A DNA stretch of 57,307 bases from Rhodopirellula sp. SM50 (lineage in GTDB: Bacteria > Planctomycetota > Planctomycetia > Pirellulales > Pirellulaceae), in the NCBI RefSeq assembly GCF_002289565.1, contig NZ_NTFY01000044.1, positions 1-57,307 on the forward strand, read 5' to 3'. Under the pieces are notes generated by a model. The model was given only the letters and a program-made list of their open reading frames with translations. It ran no database searches and had not been told where the DNA came from. The translations under genes were made by a program, and so were the position numbers. Below, piece by piece: positions 18,108 through 25,560 of the stretch; positions within the stretch are counted from its first letter, which is position 1, and every line of letters starts with the position of its first letter.

Positions 18108-19083
18108 GGGGCGTCCATTCCGCGTTCACCAGATTTGGCGGTCGCTCGCCGCGGCAGGCGGCCAGGCAATTCTCGATCGCCAGGTCCCCCATCCGCGTGC
18201 GGGTTTCCACGGTGGCGCTACCCAAGTGGGGCGCCAAAACGACAGTTGGCATCGACAGCAATTCCGGCTCCACCTTCGGCTCTTGCTCATAGACGTCCAG
18301 CCCGGCCCGCGCGATTGTTCCATCGCGAAGTGCCTGGACGAGTGCGGATTCATCAACGACAGCCCCCCGCGCGGTGTTGATCAACGTCGCCGTCGGTTTC
18401 ATCTTTTCCAACTGAGGAGTCGAAATCAGATGCCGAGTTTGCTCGGAGAGGGCGACATGGATGGACACAAAATCGGAGTCGCTCAACATCTCGTCCAGCT
18501 CGCGGTATTCCACCCCCAACGTTTTCTCTTCGTCCGCCGACAGTCGTGTTCGATTCCAATACAGCACCCGCATGTCGAAGGCCAGCGCTCGCTTGGCCAT
18601 CGCCTTGGCGATTCGCCCCAGGCCGATCAGCCCGATCGTCGCGCCCGTCACTTCGGCGCCGAGCATCTGCAGCGGTTCCCAACCGCCCCACTGGCCCGAT
18701 CGCACCAGCCGATCGCCTTCGACCACGCGCCGCGCCGACGCCATCAGCAACGCCCATGCCATATCGGCGGTGCAGTCGGTCAACACTCCCGGCGTATTGG
18801 TGACCGCAACGTTTCGCTCTGTCGCGGCGGCAACGTCGATGTTATTGAATCCGACCGCGTAATTCGAAACGACTTTTAGACCGGGATTCGCGTCCAACAG
18901 CTGTCCGTCGATTTGGTCGGTCAACAAACAGATCAGCCCATCGACATCACGCACGCCGTCGATTAATTCATCACGCGTTAGCGCACGATCCAAGTCGCCG
19001 TGACGAACATTCGCCTCGGTCTGCATTCGTTCCATCGAGTCGGGAGGTAGACGCCGCGTCAAAAAGATTGTTGGTTTAGACAT
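18091..19083 (-). CDS. D-isomer-specific 2-hydroxyacid dehydrogenase (glyoxylate/hydroxypyruvate reductase-like)
   Basis: 330 residues of normal family length. It is a NAD(P)-dependent reductase of 2-keto acids: Rossmann motif GLIGLGRIAKAMAKRA, the substrate-binding Arg in INTARGAVVDE, the Glu in DVYEQEP and the catalytic His in LAPHLGSAT. N-terminal SNYAVGFNNID is typical of the GyaR/glyoxylate reductase group; the exact substrate cannot be fixed. The C-terminal TPPQREA and the TGA lie in the tandem repeat at 17904-18107, so the tail after NAEW is probably not ancestral. Start ATG 19083 opens directly at the family N-terminus (KPTIFLTRRLP). Confidence 0.92.
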   Translation of the reverse strand: MSKPTIFLTRRLPPDSMERMQTEANVRHGDLDRALTRDELIDGVRDVDGLICLLTDQIDGQLLDANPGLKVVSNYAVGFNNIDVAAATERNVAVTNTPGVLTDCTADMAWALLMASARRVVEGDRLVRSGQWGGWEPLQMLGAEVTGATIGLIGLGRIAKAMAKRALAFDMRVLYWNRTRLSADEEKTLGVEYRELDEMLSDSDFVSIHVALSEQTRHLISTPQLEKMKPTATLINTARGAVVDESALVQALRDGTIARAGLDVYEQEPKVEPELLSMPTVVLAPHLGSATVETRTRMGDLAIENCLAACRGERPPNLVNAEWTPPQREA

Positions 19084-19242
19084 TTAAGTTTCAGGTTCCA
19101 GGTTCCAGGTTCCAAAATTCAAGTTGCACGAGTGGGGCTCCGTAACGCCATTTTCGTGTCACCCATTTTGTTGTCGTTTGCGTCTTCTCCCACCCCATTT
19201 TTTCTGCCCCCCTTTTTCTGCCAACTTCCCCTGCCCCTGCCA
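19084..19242. repeat. low-complexity intergenic with CAGGTTC microsatellite
   Basis: TTTCAGGTTCCAGGTTCCAG (about 19087-19112) is a short 7-bp tandem repeat, followed by pyrimidine-rich CCCATTTT/TTTCTGCC runs that resemble the ATGGGG/GGCAGAA repeats at 25434-25541 on the other strand. No gene is seen. Confidence 0.5.
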
Positions 19243-20706
19243 TCACTTGGTCGCCGTGTACGCGTAGCGATTCCCGGCGCCTTCGAATAATCCGGCGGTG
19301 TTCCAGGGAGCGATCAAGTTTCGCAACTGATCCACCACTTCGCCGTCATCCGCATCGGAGTCGATTACTTCGGCGGACTGTTTGACCGCCGCGACAAAGG
19401 CCTCGTCGTCGGCTTGCCACAACCGGTCGGGCATTTCACCGCGTCCGATCCGTTCTTCGCAGGCGATCGCGGCGGCGAAGTAAACCATACAGGACGCGGT
19501 GAATCGCGGAAATGAGTGCATCGATCGGTAAGCCATCGAGATCAGTTGATCGACGTGGAACGCTTCGGCAAGCATTGACGCCCGATAACGTTCGATCCGC
19601 TCGCGTGGATCGCTGGCCAACAGAATGTCAGCCAATCGCATCACTCCTGCCAACGCGTGAGCAATCCCGGTGCTGTGCAGCGGATCGATGGTCGCCGCCG
19701 TCGCCGGTGTCATCAGACACTGGATCGCCACGACGGGATCGTGCAATCGTTGCACCCGACCGATCGTGGCGACATGGGAACCCGGCGCCACGAGTACACT
19801 GTCGCGAACCACTTGGTGGATCGTCGCATCACCGCTGAATCGATTGTTCAGAACGCCAGTCGCTCGCTGCAGCGTGTCGTGGTGTGTCGACGCGTCCCCT
19901 TGAAGAGGCGACACGACGCCGACGCTGGTGATGCCGTTGTTCATCCGCAGCATCCAGGCCCAGCCAACGTCGATCAGATGATGTTGCGCCGCCGCATCGG
20001 CATCGAAAGGTTCCGACGCGCGGTGATCGCCGTGCAGCGAATTAAAAACATCCGAGTACGACTCGACGCCGCGGAAATGGGCAAACGCGGCACAAGTCTT
20101 GGTGGCCAATCGATCCGTCATCGGGGTCGCACCCAGCAATCGCGCCGACACTGCCGCCGCCCCGGACGCATCGACGACAAAACCCGCCGAGATGCGATCG
20201 CCGGACGCGAGGCCAATTCGCACTTGGGCTGAATCCGACAAATCCAGCGACGTCACCGCGACGCCTTGCCTTGCTTCGACTCCCGCGTCGGACGCCTTCT
20301 GAAACAGATAGGCATCGACGTCACTGCGGTACCAGTGCGTGTCGCTGTCGTCGTCCGTGGGGCTGGCTGCGACGATCAGCGACCGTTGGCCGACGTGCGA
20401 TTCGAGATTCCAGCGGCGATGATCGAAGTAGCTGAATCCGCGTTTGATCCCGCAAGCGAGGTCCGGCAGCGTCCGTTGCCAACGGCCATAGGCGGACAGG
20501 TTTTCCAAATCGGCAAAACCGTAGTGTTGCCCAAGCCGGCGGAGTAGCAGGTCGGCGATCGGCGTGGAAGATTCTCCGATCGCAAATCGGGGATGCTTTG
20601 CCGCATCGAGCAAGGCCACGCGGCGACCGCGCGATGCCAGAATTCTGGCCAGGATCGATCCCGCAAACCCGGAACCGATGATGGCAACGTCAAACCGCTG
20701 ACTCAT
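19243..20706 (-). CDS. FAD-dependent oxidoreductase of the flavin-dependent (tryptophan) halogenase-like superfamily
   Basis: 487 residues. N-terminal FAD Rossmann motif DVAIIGSGFAGSILARILA, then IGESSTPIADLLLRRLG, which matches the GESxxP segment of halogenases and geranylgeranyl-reductase-like proteins. The position of the halogenase WxWxIP motif reads VGWAWMLRMNNG, so the motif is only partly kept; halogenation is therefore not assured. The active-site Lys of Trp halogenases could not be placed with confidence. Its start overlaps the stop of the radical SAM gene by 4 bp, so the pair is translationally coupled and likely acts on one substrate. Confidence 0.82.
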   Translation of the reverse strand: MSQRFDVAIIGSGFAGSILARILASRGRRVALLDAAKHPRFAIGESSTPIADLLLRRLGQHYGFADLENLSAYGRWQRTLPDLACGIKRGFSYFDHRRWNLESHVGQRSLIVAASPTDDDSDTHWYRSDVDAYLFQKASDAGVEARQGVAVTSLDLSDSAQVRIGLASGDRISAGFVVDASGAAAVSARLLGATPMTDRLATKTCAAFAHFRGVESYSDVFNSLHGDHRASEPFDADAAAQHHLIDVGWAWMLRMNNGITSVGVVSPLQGDASTHHDTLQRATGVLNNRFSGDATIHQVVRDSVLVAPGSHVATIGRVQRLHDPVVAIQCLMTPATAATIDPLHSTGIAHALAGVMRLADILLASDPRERIERYRASMLAEAFHVDQLISMAYRSMHSFPRFTASCMVYFAAAIACEERIGRGEMPDRLWQADDEAFVAAVKQSAEVIDSDADDGEVVDQLRNLIAPWNTAGLFEGAGNRYAYTATK

Positions 20707-21578
20707 AACAGGCTCGTGTTCTGATGAAGGATGGCGGATTCGAATCGGTCCAACAGACGCTGTCGCGGCTCACTCAATTCGTCGCTCGCGATGTCCCAAA
20801 GGTCCACGCTCAGGCACGCGTCGGTGCGGAGCTCGTCCAGCGAATCGGCAAACAGGTCCACCAGATGTTCCAGTTCGATTGGCGTCAATGAATCCGCCGT
20901 GCCGTTCCAGCCGTGACCGACCCGGGCGGGAATCAAACTGATGTGGCGGGCACCGGCGTGGATCGCATGACGGATGGACAGTCGCGCCCATCGGATCGAT
21001 TCTTTCACCGACAGCCCTGGCGCGCCCACAATCAAAAACACACGCAGATCGATGCCTTCGGAAATCAGCGAGTTTGCATAGCGATCAAAATCGTCCCGAG
21101 ACATCTGCTTGCCCAAGCGTTTCAGCATCCTCGGCTGCACCGTTTCCAACCCCACCGCGACCTCCAGCTTGCCGGCGACGTGTTGACCGAACCGATCATG
21201 GCGGCGGCTACCGAAACGCGGGTGGTTTTCGATGATCACGCGATCATAGCCGCTGCAAAGTTGACCGATCGAAGCGTAGTCTGGGGGCGGTATACTGGAC
21301 GGATCAAAGAAATTGCCACTGTTGTACAACTTGATCCAAGACGCGGGTTTGAGACGTTCTTGGGCATAACGAATCTGCGTCGGAATCGCCCCCGGTTGCG
21401 ATGGCTGCGACAAAGTGTTGCGGTGCAAGTCGCACATCGAGCAACCGATCGGGCATCGGCTGGCGGTCAAGAAGACGGTGGCGACATCGACGATTCCCTT
21501 GTTTCCGCACCCATCCCTGGTCGGCTCGCGTTCGTTCAGGAAAGCGTAAGGGCGCTGGGGATCGAGCACGGCGGACAA
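20703..21578 (-). CDS. radical SAM protein
   Basis: 291 residues from TTG 21578 (GTG 21569 is an alternative; an ATG further up would overlap the divergent zinc-ribbon gene). The [4Fe-4S] motif is Cys42-x3-Cys46-x2-Cys49 in SRCPIGCSMCDL, and KLYNSGNFFDPSSIP and VAVGLETVQPRMLKRLGKQM follow as strands of the TIM barrel (the GLET-type SAM-binding motif of Elp3/MiaB-like proteins). No extra Cys-cluster domain is evident. The segment FFDP...ENHPRF is reminiscent of the archaeosine-related radical SAM group, but I cannot assign a reaction. First gene of a two-gene operon with the halogenase-like flavoprotein. Confidence 0.85.
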   Translation of the reverse strand: MSAVLDPQRPYAFLNEREPTRDGCGNKGIVDVATVFLTASRCPIGCSMCDLHRNTLSQPSQPGAIPTQIRYAQERLKPASWIKLYNSGNFFDPSSIPPPDYASIGQLCSGYDRVIIENHPRFGSRRHDRFGQHVAGKLEVAVGLETVQPRMLKRLGKQMSRDDFDRYANSLISEGIDLRVFLIVGAPGLSVKESIRWARLSIRHAIHAGARHISLIPARVGHGWNGTADSLTPIELEHLVDLFADSLDELRTDACLSVDLWDIASDELSEPRQRLLDRFESAILHQNTSLL

Positions 21579-21593
21579 TACGGTGACGCGAAA

Positions 21594-21803
21594 ATGAACA
21601 ATGCGATCGAGGAATGCCCGAATTGTAACGCACGCATCCATGGCCGCGCACCGCAGTGTCCGTGGTGTGGCCTGCAACGTGATTTGGCTGATCTACAACC
21701 GGTTCGAAAACGGCTGTCGTTGGGGGCGTTGATCACCATCTTGACGTTGGCCGCCCTGTTGATGTGGCTGATGTCGTTGAAACCGCCTAGCGCGAGGCCC
21801 TAA
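21594..21803 (+). CDS. small zinc-ribbon membrane protein
   Basis: 69 residues: MNNAIEECPNCNARIHGRAPQCPWCGL gives a CxxC-x11-CxxC zinc ribbon, followed by a basic linker and one hydrophobic segment (about 44-60, LSLGALITILTLAALLMWL). Probably a tail-anchored inner-membrane protein. It is divergent from the radical SAM gene, with starts only 15 bp apart. Function unknown; small zinc-ribbon/TM proteins of this kind are common in the group. Confidence 0.65.
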   Translation: MNNAIEECPNCNARIHGRAPQCPWCGLQRDLADLQPVRKRLSLGALITILTLAALLMWLMSLKPPSARP

Positions 21804-21847
21804 GCCGGTTGGCATCGGGGCCCAAGGGCAACGAGGTGATTCATTTT

Positions 21848-21925
21848 TTAGCGGTAGGGCGCGAGCCCACCGGTCTTTCACGGTGCTTTTGAATCGCGAC
21901 CGGACGGCTCGCGCCGTTCCGCTAA
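21848..21925 (+). repeat. 78-bp palindromic repeat, copy B
   Basis: Same core as 7026-7103 with a few substitutions (TTAGCGGTAGGGCGCGAGCC ... GCTCGCGCCGTTCCGCTAA). The leader present at 7001 is absent here. Confidence 0.85.
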
Positions 21926-21952
21926 CATCGCGTCAAACATAGTAGGAAATAC

Positions 21953-22054
21953 ATGCTTCACAGCGTTCACCCCGAGGCGCCGTCGGAACTGTCATATCCG
22001 GAACTGCCGGGCGAGACGTTGCGATGCGATCACCGCCGCGGGCTTGATCTTTAA
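21953..22054 (+). CDS. possible 33-residue ORF, unrecognised
   Basis: ATG 21953 follows AGGAAA at 6-8 nt and opens 33 codons (MLHSVHPEAPSELSYPELPG...) to TAA. It could be a small protein or the N-terminal remnant of a longer gene. No family is recognised and codon evidence is too short to judge. Confidence 0.25.
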   Translation: MLHSVHPEAPSELSYPELPGETLRCDHRRGLDL

Positions 22055-22305
22055 TTCTTCAAGGAAAACAAGGGGAAGCATTGCGAGCAAGACGATAGCC
22101 ACTTCTGCACGAGAGAACACGGTCAACGATCCGTCGAACTCGTGAAGCAAACGCTGCAAAACCAAACGGTAGTGTCGGCGAGTGATGATCGAACTAGCAA
22201 GACACGATCTGGCAAGTGCTCACCGGCACGGGTCACCACCACCACCGATTCAGCAGCGCGAAGCGCTGGCAAGACCCTTCCAAAACTAATTCATGGAGAA
22301 TCACG

Positions 22306-22917
22306 ATGCGTCGTGTAATCGTACCTGCTTTGTTGGCCGTCGCTCTGGTCGCAAGCACCTCGTCAAACGCAAGCGCGTTTGGCCTGTTGGACAAACTTTG
22401 TAAAAGCGGTTGTGACACCGGCTGTGCAGCTGAACCCGCTTGTGGCTGTGAAGTCGCTTGCGAACCTGCCTGCGGATGTGAAGTGGCCGTTCCTTGTGGC
22501 TGTGCAGCCGAGCCGATGTGCGGCTGTGAAGTTGTCGATCCTTGCGGCTGCGACAGCGGCTGCAAAAAGCGTGGCGGACTGCTCGCCAAGCTGTTCGGAC
22601 ATCATCGCGGATGCGGATGCGATGCTGGTTGCTGCGACCTCGAGCCGGCTTGCGGTTGCGAAGTTGCTGCTCCTTGCTGTGCACCCGAACCGGCCTGTGG
22701 CTGCGAAATCGCAGCTCCGGCTTGCGGATGCGAAGTCCCGGCTTGCGACAGCTGCTGCGGACCGAAAAAGAGTCACTTCGGCTTGCTGAAGAAACTGTTC
22801 AGCAAGAAGAGCTGTGGCGGATGCGACATGGGTTGCGCCGCTGAGCCGACTTGCGGTTGCGAAATCATCGAGCCGGCTTGCGGATGCGAAGTCGCTGCTC
22901 CTTGCGGATGCAACTGA
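22306..22917 (+). CDS. secreted cysteine-rich CGCE-repeat protein
   Basis: 203 residues, start ATG 22306 with GGAGA 6 nt upstream. Signal peptide about 1-24 (cleavage after ASA). The mature part has 39 Cys in about 180 residues, arranged as eight (A/M/T)CGCE units (EPACGCEVA and variants) in blocks separated by three similar Lys-rich amphipathic segments: GLLDKLCKS, GLLAKLFGHHRG and GLLKKLFSKKS. It is probably exported and heavily disulfide-linked or metal-binding; planctomycete cell walls are known to be rich in cysteine proteins, so an envelope structural role is a fair inference. Repeat number may vary between strains. Confidence 0.88.
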   Translation: MRRVIVPALLAVALVASTSSNASAFGLLDKLCKSGCDTGCAAEPACGCEVACEPACGCEVAVPCGCAAEPMCGCEVVDPCGCDSGCKKRGGLLAKLFGHHRGCGCDAGCCDLEPACGCEVAAPCCAPEPACGCEIAAPACGCEVPACDSCCGPKKSHFGLLKKLFSKKSCGGCDMGCAAEPTCGCEIIEPACGCEVAAPCGCN

Positions 22918-23357
22918 GATTAAAAAAGAGATGCCGAGGATCGGGATCATCTTCCTCGAAGGAGTTCCCGCCAAGCACCCTGTTCCAACCGGCTGACTTC
23001 GGGAGACGACTCACATCTTCTCCCTGGTGAGTGACCCGAGTCAGCTGTGCAACGCTCCGAGCCGATTCCGATTTCGAAGCGAATATCTCGAAAGCCCCGA
23101 TGGTTTGAAAAAGCCATCGGGGCTTTTTTTTTGTGGCCGCTGCTCCATCCCAGCCTGGCGTTGCCAGACGCTGTCGCGCTCGGGCGATCCCGTTCGCGTC
23201 GATGAGGGAGCGTCGCGATCCAATCCGTCTGACGCGACGTTTTCCGTTGTGAGGGCTGGCTGATGTGGGGCGTCCGATCAGGGTACGATGGCAGGTACGT
23301 CGGTCGGTAGAAATGCGACCGCGGTCTGATCCACCTCCGCCCTCATCCCATCGGCTG
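22918..23357. other. intergenic region with terminator; start region of M90 gene
   Basis: Apart from the terminator at 23092-23132, I see no gene. The frame of the M90 peptidase stays open to 23265 but that part lacks family similarity. Confidence 0.6.
23092..23132 (+). terminator. Rho-independent terminator
   Basis: A perfect 12-bp stem AAGCCCCGATGG (23092-23103) / CCATCGGGGCTT (23114-23125) is followed by a run of T to 23132. It ends the Cys-rich protein transcript. Confidence 0.9.
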
Positions 23358-24344
23358 ATGCTCGAAACTCCTCTTTCCGTCCGCGCCAATCAACGCACCG
23401 CGATCGTGATCGCGATGGTGGTGGCTGCCACAGGGATGCTGTTGGCGATCGTATCGCCGCTGTGGCTGATCAGTCTGCCGCTGGCGCCGCTGGCGTACTG
23501 GTGGTGGCGGCGCCGAACACTCCGCCGGGTGAGGGTGATGGCCGAGCCGTTTCCGAACGAGCTGGAATCCGCACTGCAGCAGCATGTCGCTTACTTTCGT
23601 GCCCTCGATGATGCCGGCCGCGAACGGTTTCGCAATCTCGTGAAAGTTTTTTTGGACGAAACTCCGATCACCGGCATTCGCACCGATGTCGACACCACCA
23701 CGCGAGCACTTGTCGCCGCCAGCGCCATCATTCCCGTGTTCGGTTTTGACGATTGGGAATACTCGGGGTTGGGGGAGGTGTTGATCTACCCGAACGCGTT
23801 CGGCGACGATTACAGCACGTCGGGAGAAAACGACAACGTCGATCGTCGGACCTTGGGCATGATCGGTGTCGGGCACTTGAGCGGCGTGATGATTCTGTCC
23901 AAGCCCGACCTGTTATCGGGATTTGAAAACCCCGGAGACAAACGCAACGTCGGGATTCACGAGTTTGCGCATCTGGTCGACAAGGCCGATGGCAGCGTCG
24001 ATGGGATGCCGCCGGGGGCAAGCACCGCGATCGCGGGGCCATGGATTCAGTGGATCGGGGAAGAACTCAAAAACAAACCCCAGGGGCGTCACCACATTGA
24101 TCAATACGCTTACACCAACGAAGCGGAATACTTCGCGGTGTTGTCGGAATACTTTTTCGAAGCCCCCGACGTGCTGCAGACCAAGGCACCGGAGATCTAC
24201 GACATGCTGCAGCAAATGTATCGCCAGAACACACGCAGCTTTCTATCCGGTGTCAGGCGTCGGCCCAAGCGGGTGAGGCGGAATGCCAAGTGCCCTTGTG
24301 GCAGCGGGGAAAAATTCAAACACTGCTGTCGGCGGAAACGGTAG
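23358..24344 (+). CDS. M90 (MtfA-like) zinc metallopeptidase with N-terminal TM segments and C-terminal SEC-C motif
   Basis: 328 residues from ATG 23358. Two hydrophobic segments (about 14-31 and 33-49) precede the MtfA/M90 domain: the family feature FPNELESALQQHVAYFRAL, then the zinc motif HEFAH (201-205) followed by the downstream Glu region NEAEYFAVLSEYFFE. The last 22 residues form a SEC-C zinc motif, CPCGSGEKFKHCC. E. coli MtfA is a cytosolic peptidase that binds the glucose regulator Mlc; it lacks both the TM segments and SEC-C, so this is a different domain architecture. SEC-C usually contacts ribosomes or SecB-like partners, so a protein-quality role is possible but inferred. Confidence 0.9.
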   Translation: MLETPLSVRANQRTAIVIAMVVAATGMLLAIVSPLWLISLPLAPLAYWWWRRRTLRRVRVMAEPFPNELESALQQHVAYFRALDDAGRERFRNLVKVFLDETPITGIRTDVDTTTRALVAASAIIPVFGFDDWEYSGLGEVLIYPNAFGDDYSTSGENDNVDRRTLGMIGVGHLSGVMILSKPDLLSGFENPGDKRNVGIHEFAHLVDKADGSVDGMPPGASTAIAGPWIQWIGEELKNKPQGRHHIDQYAYTNEAEYFAVLSEYFFEAPDVLQTKAPEIYDMLQQMYRQNTRSFLSGVRRRPKRVRRNAKCPCGSGEKFKHCCRRKR

Positions 24345-24380
24345 ACGCGACTCAACCCTCATTCATGATGATTCGATTCC

Positions 24381-25430
24381 ATGTTTTTTGCCAGTGACAA
24401 TTGGGCCGGCGCGGCCGACGAAATCGCCGCCTCCCTGCAGCGACATTCGGGCGGTTTCTCGCCCGCCTACGGCGCCAGTGACCTCGATCAGCAACTGGAA
24501 CAACGCTTCAATGAGTTGTTCGAGCGTGAAGTCGCGGTGTTTTTTGTCGGCACCGGAACCGCCGCCAATTCGTTGGCGCTGTCGGCGGTCAATCGCCCCG
24601 GTGGATTTGTGCTCTGCCATCGTGAGGCTCATTTGATCGAAGACGAATGCGGCGCTCCAGAGTTCTTTACGTCCGGCGCCCGACTGGCACCGATCGATGG
24701 TTCGTTCGGGAAGATCGATCCGAACGCGCTGCGCCGTGGTCTGCAACGCTTCGATCCCGAATTCGTCCACCACGGTCAACCGATGGCGGTCAGTGTGACC
24801 CAGGCGACCGAAGTCGGGACCGTCTATACCAATCAAGAGATCGCGGTCATCGCCGAACACACCCACGCGTTCGGGTTGCCGTTGCACATGGACGGAGCAC
24901 GATTTGCCAACGCCATGGTGCGATTGGGGGCCACGCCGGCCGAGATGACGTGGAAAAGCGGTGTCGATGTGCTTTCGTTCGGAGCGACAAAAAATGGTTG
25001 CTGGTGCGCCGAGGCACTGGTCTTTTTTGATCCCGCGCGGGCAAAACAGTTGCCCTTCATTCGCAAGCGTGCGGCGCAGTTGTTCAGCAAAACAAGATTC
25101 ATCGCCGCCCAATTCCACGCCTACCTGGATGATGACCTGTGGATCCGGTTGGCCACGCACGCCAACGCGATGGCGGATCGATTGGCGACGGGGATCGCGG
25201 CTGCGAAAAACGTTTCGATCGGCTGGCCGTGTCAGTCAAACGAGTTGTTCGTCACGATGCCGAAAGATTTGGCCGGACGGTTGAAAGAACAAGGTGCACG
25301 GTTTTATCCCTGGCCGGTCCCGGAAGAGTTCGAATCCAAATTAGCGGAGGGGCAGGGGCTGTATCGTCTGGTCACGTCGTTCGCCACCACGGCCGAAGAT
25401 GTCGATCAGTTTTTGGGACTGATCGGGTGA
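24381..25430 (+). CDS. PLP-dependent threonine aldolase / beta-eliminating lyase family protein
   Basis: 349 residues of the aspartate-aminotransferase fold. FFVGTGTAANSLAL is the PLP phosphate loop, PLHMDGARFANA holds the Asp and Arg of the cofactor site, and the Schiff-base Lys is in SFGATKNG. Low-specificity L-threonine aldolases (LtaE-like) convert threonine or allo-threonine to glycine and acetaldehyde. Its start is 36 bp after the M90 gene, so the two may be co-transcribed. Cytoplasmic. Confidence 0.88.
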   Translation: MFFASDNWAGAADEIAASLQRHSGGFSPAYGASDLDQQLEQRFNELFEREVAVFFVGTGTAANSLALSAVNRPGGFVLCHREAHLIEDECGAPEFFTSGARLAPIDGSFGKIDPNALRRGLQRFDPEFVHHGQPMAVSVTQATEVGTVYTNQEIAVIAEHTHAFGLPLHMDGARFANAMVRLGATPAEMTWKSGVDVLSFGATKNGCWCAEALVFFDPARAKQLPFIRKRAAQLFSKTRFIAAQFHAYLDDDLWIRLATHANAMADRLATGIAAAKNVSIGWPCQSNELFVTMPKDLAGRLKEQGARFYPWPVPEEFESKLAEGQGLYRLVTSFATTAEDVDQFLGLIG

Positions 25431-25433
25431 GGA

Positions 25434-25541
25434 GTGGCAAAACGATGGGGGCAAAACGATGGGGTGGCAGAATGATGGGGGTGGCAGCGACCTAGCTTCA
25501 TTGGGTTCTTGTCATCATTCTGCCCCGTATCATTCTGCCAT
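25434..25541. repeat. inverted ATGGGGG/GGCAGAATGAT repeat between convergent genes
   Basis: The left arm has reiterated GGCAAAACGATGGGG and GGCAGAATGATGGGGG units (25434-25486); the right arm has CATCATTCTGCCCC and ATCATTCTGCCATCC (25513-25541). It can fold into a long hairpin between the convergent threonine aldolase and di-haem genes and may terminate both. Confidence 0.7.
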
Positions 25542-25560
25542 CCTTCCCCCTCCAAGCCGC

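Larger units (their letters stand above)
21804..22305. other. intergenic region with repeat copy B and a possible tiny ORF
   Basis: Contains the 78-bp repeat (21848-21925), a possible 33-codon ORF (21953-22054) and then about 250 bp in which I see nothing beyond the leader of the Cys-rich protein gene. Confidence 0.6.
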
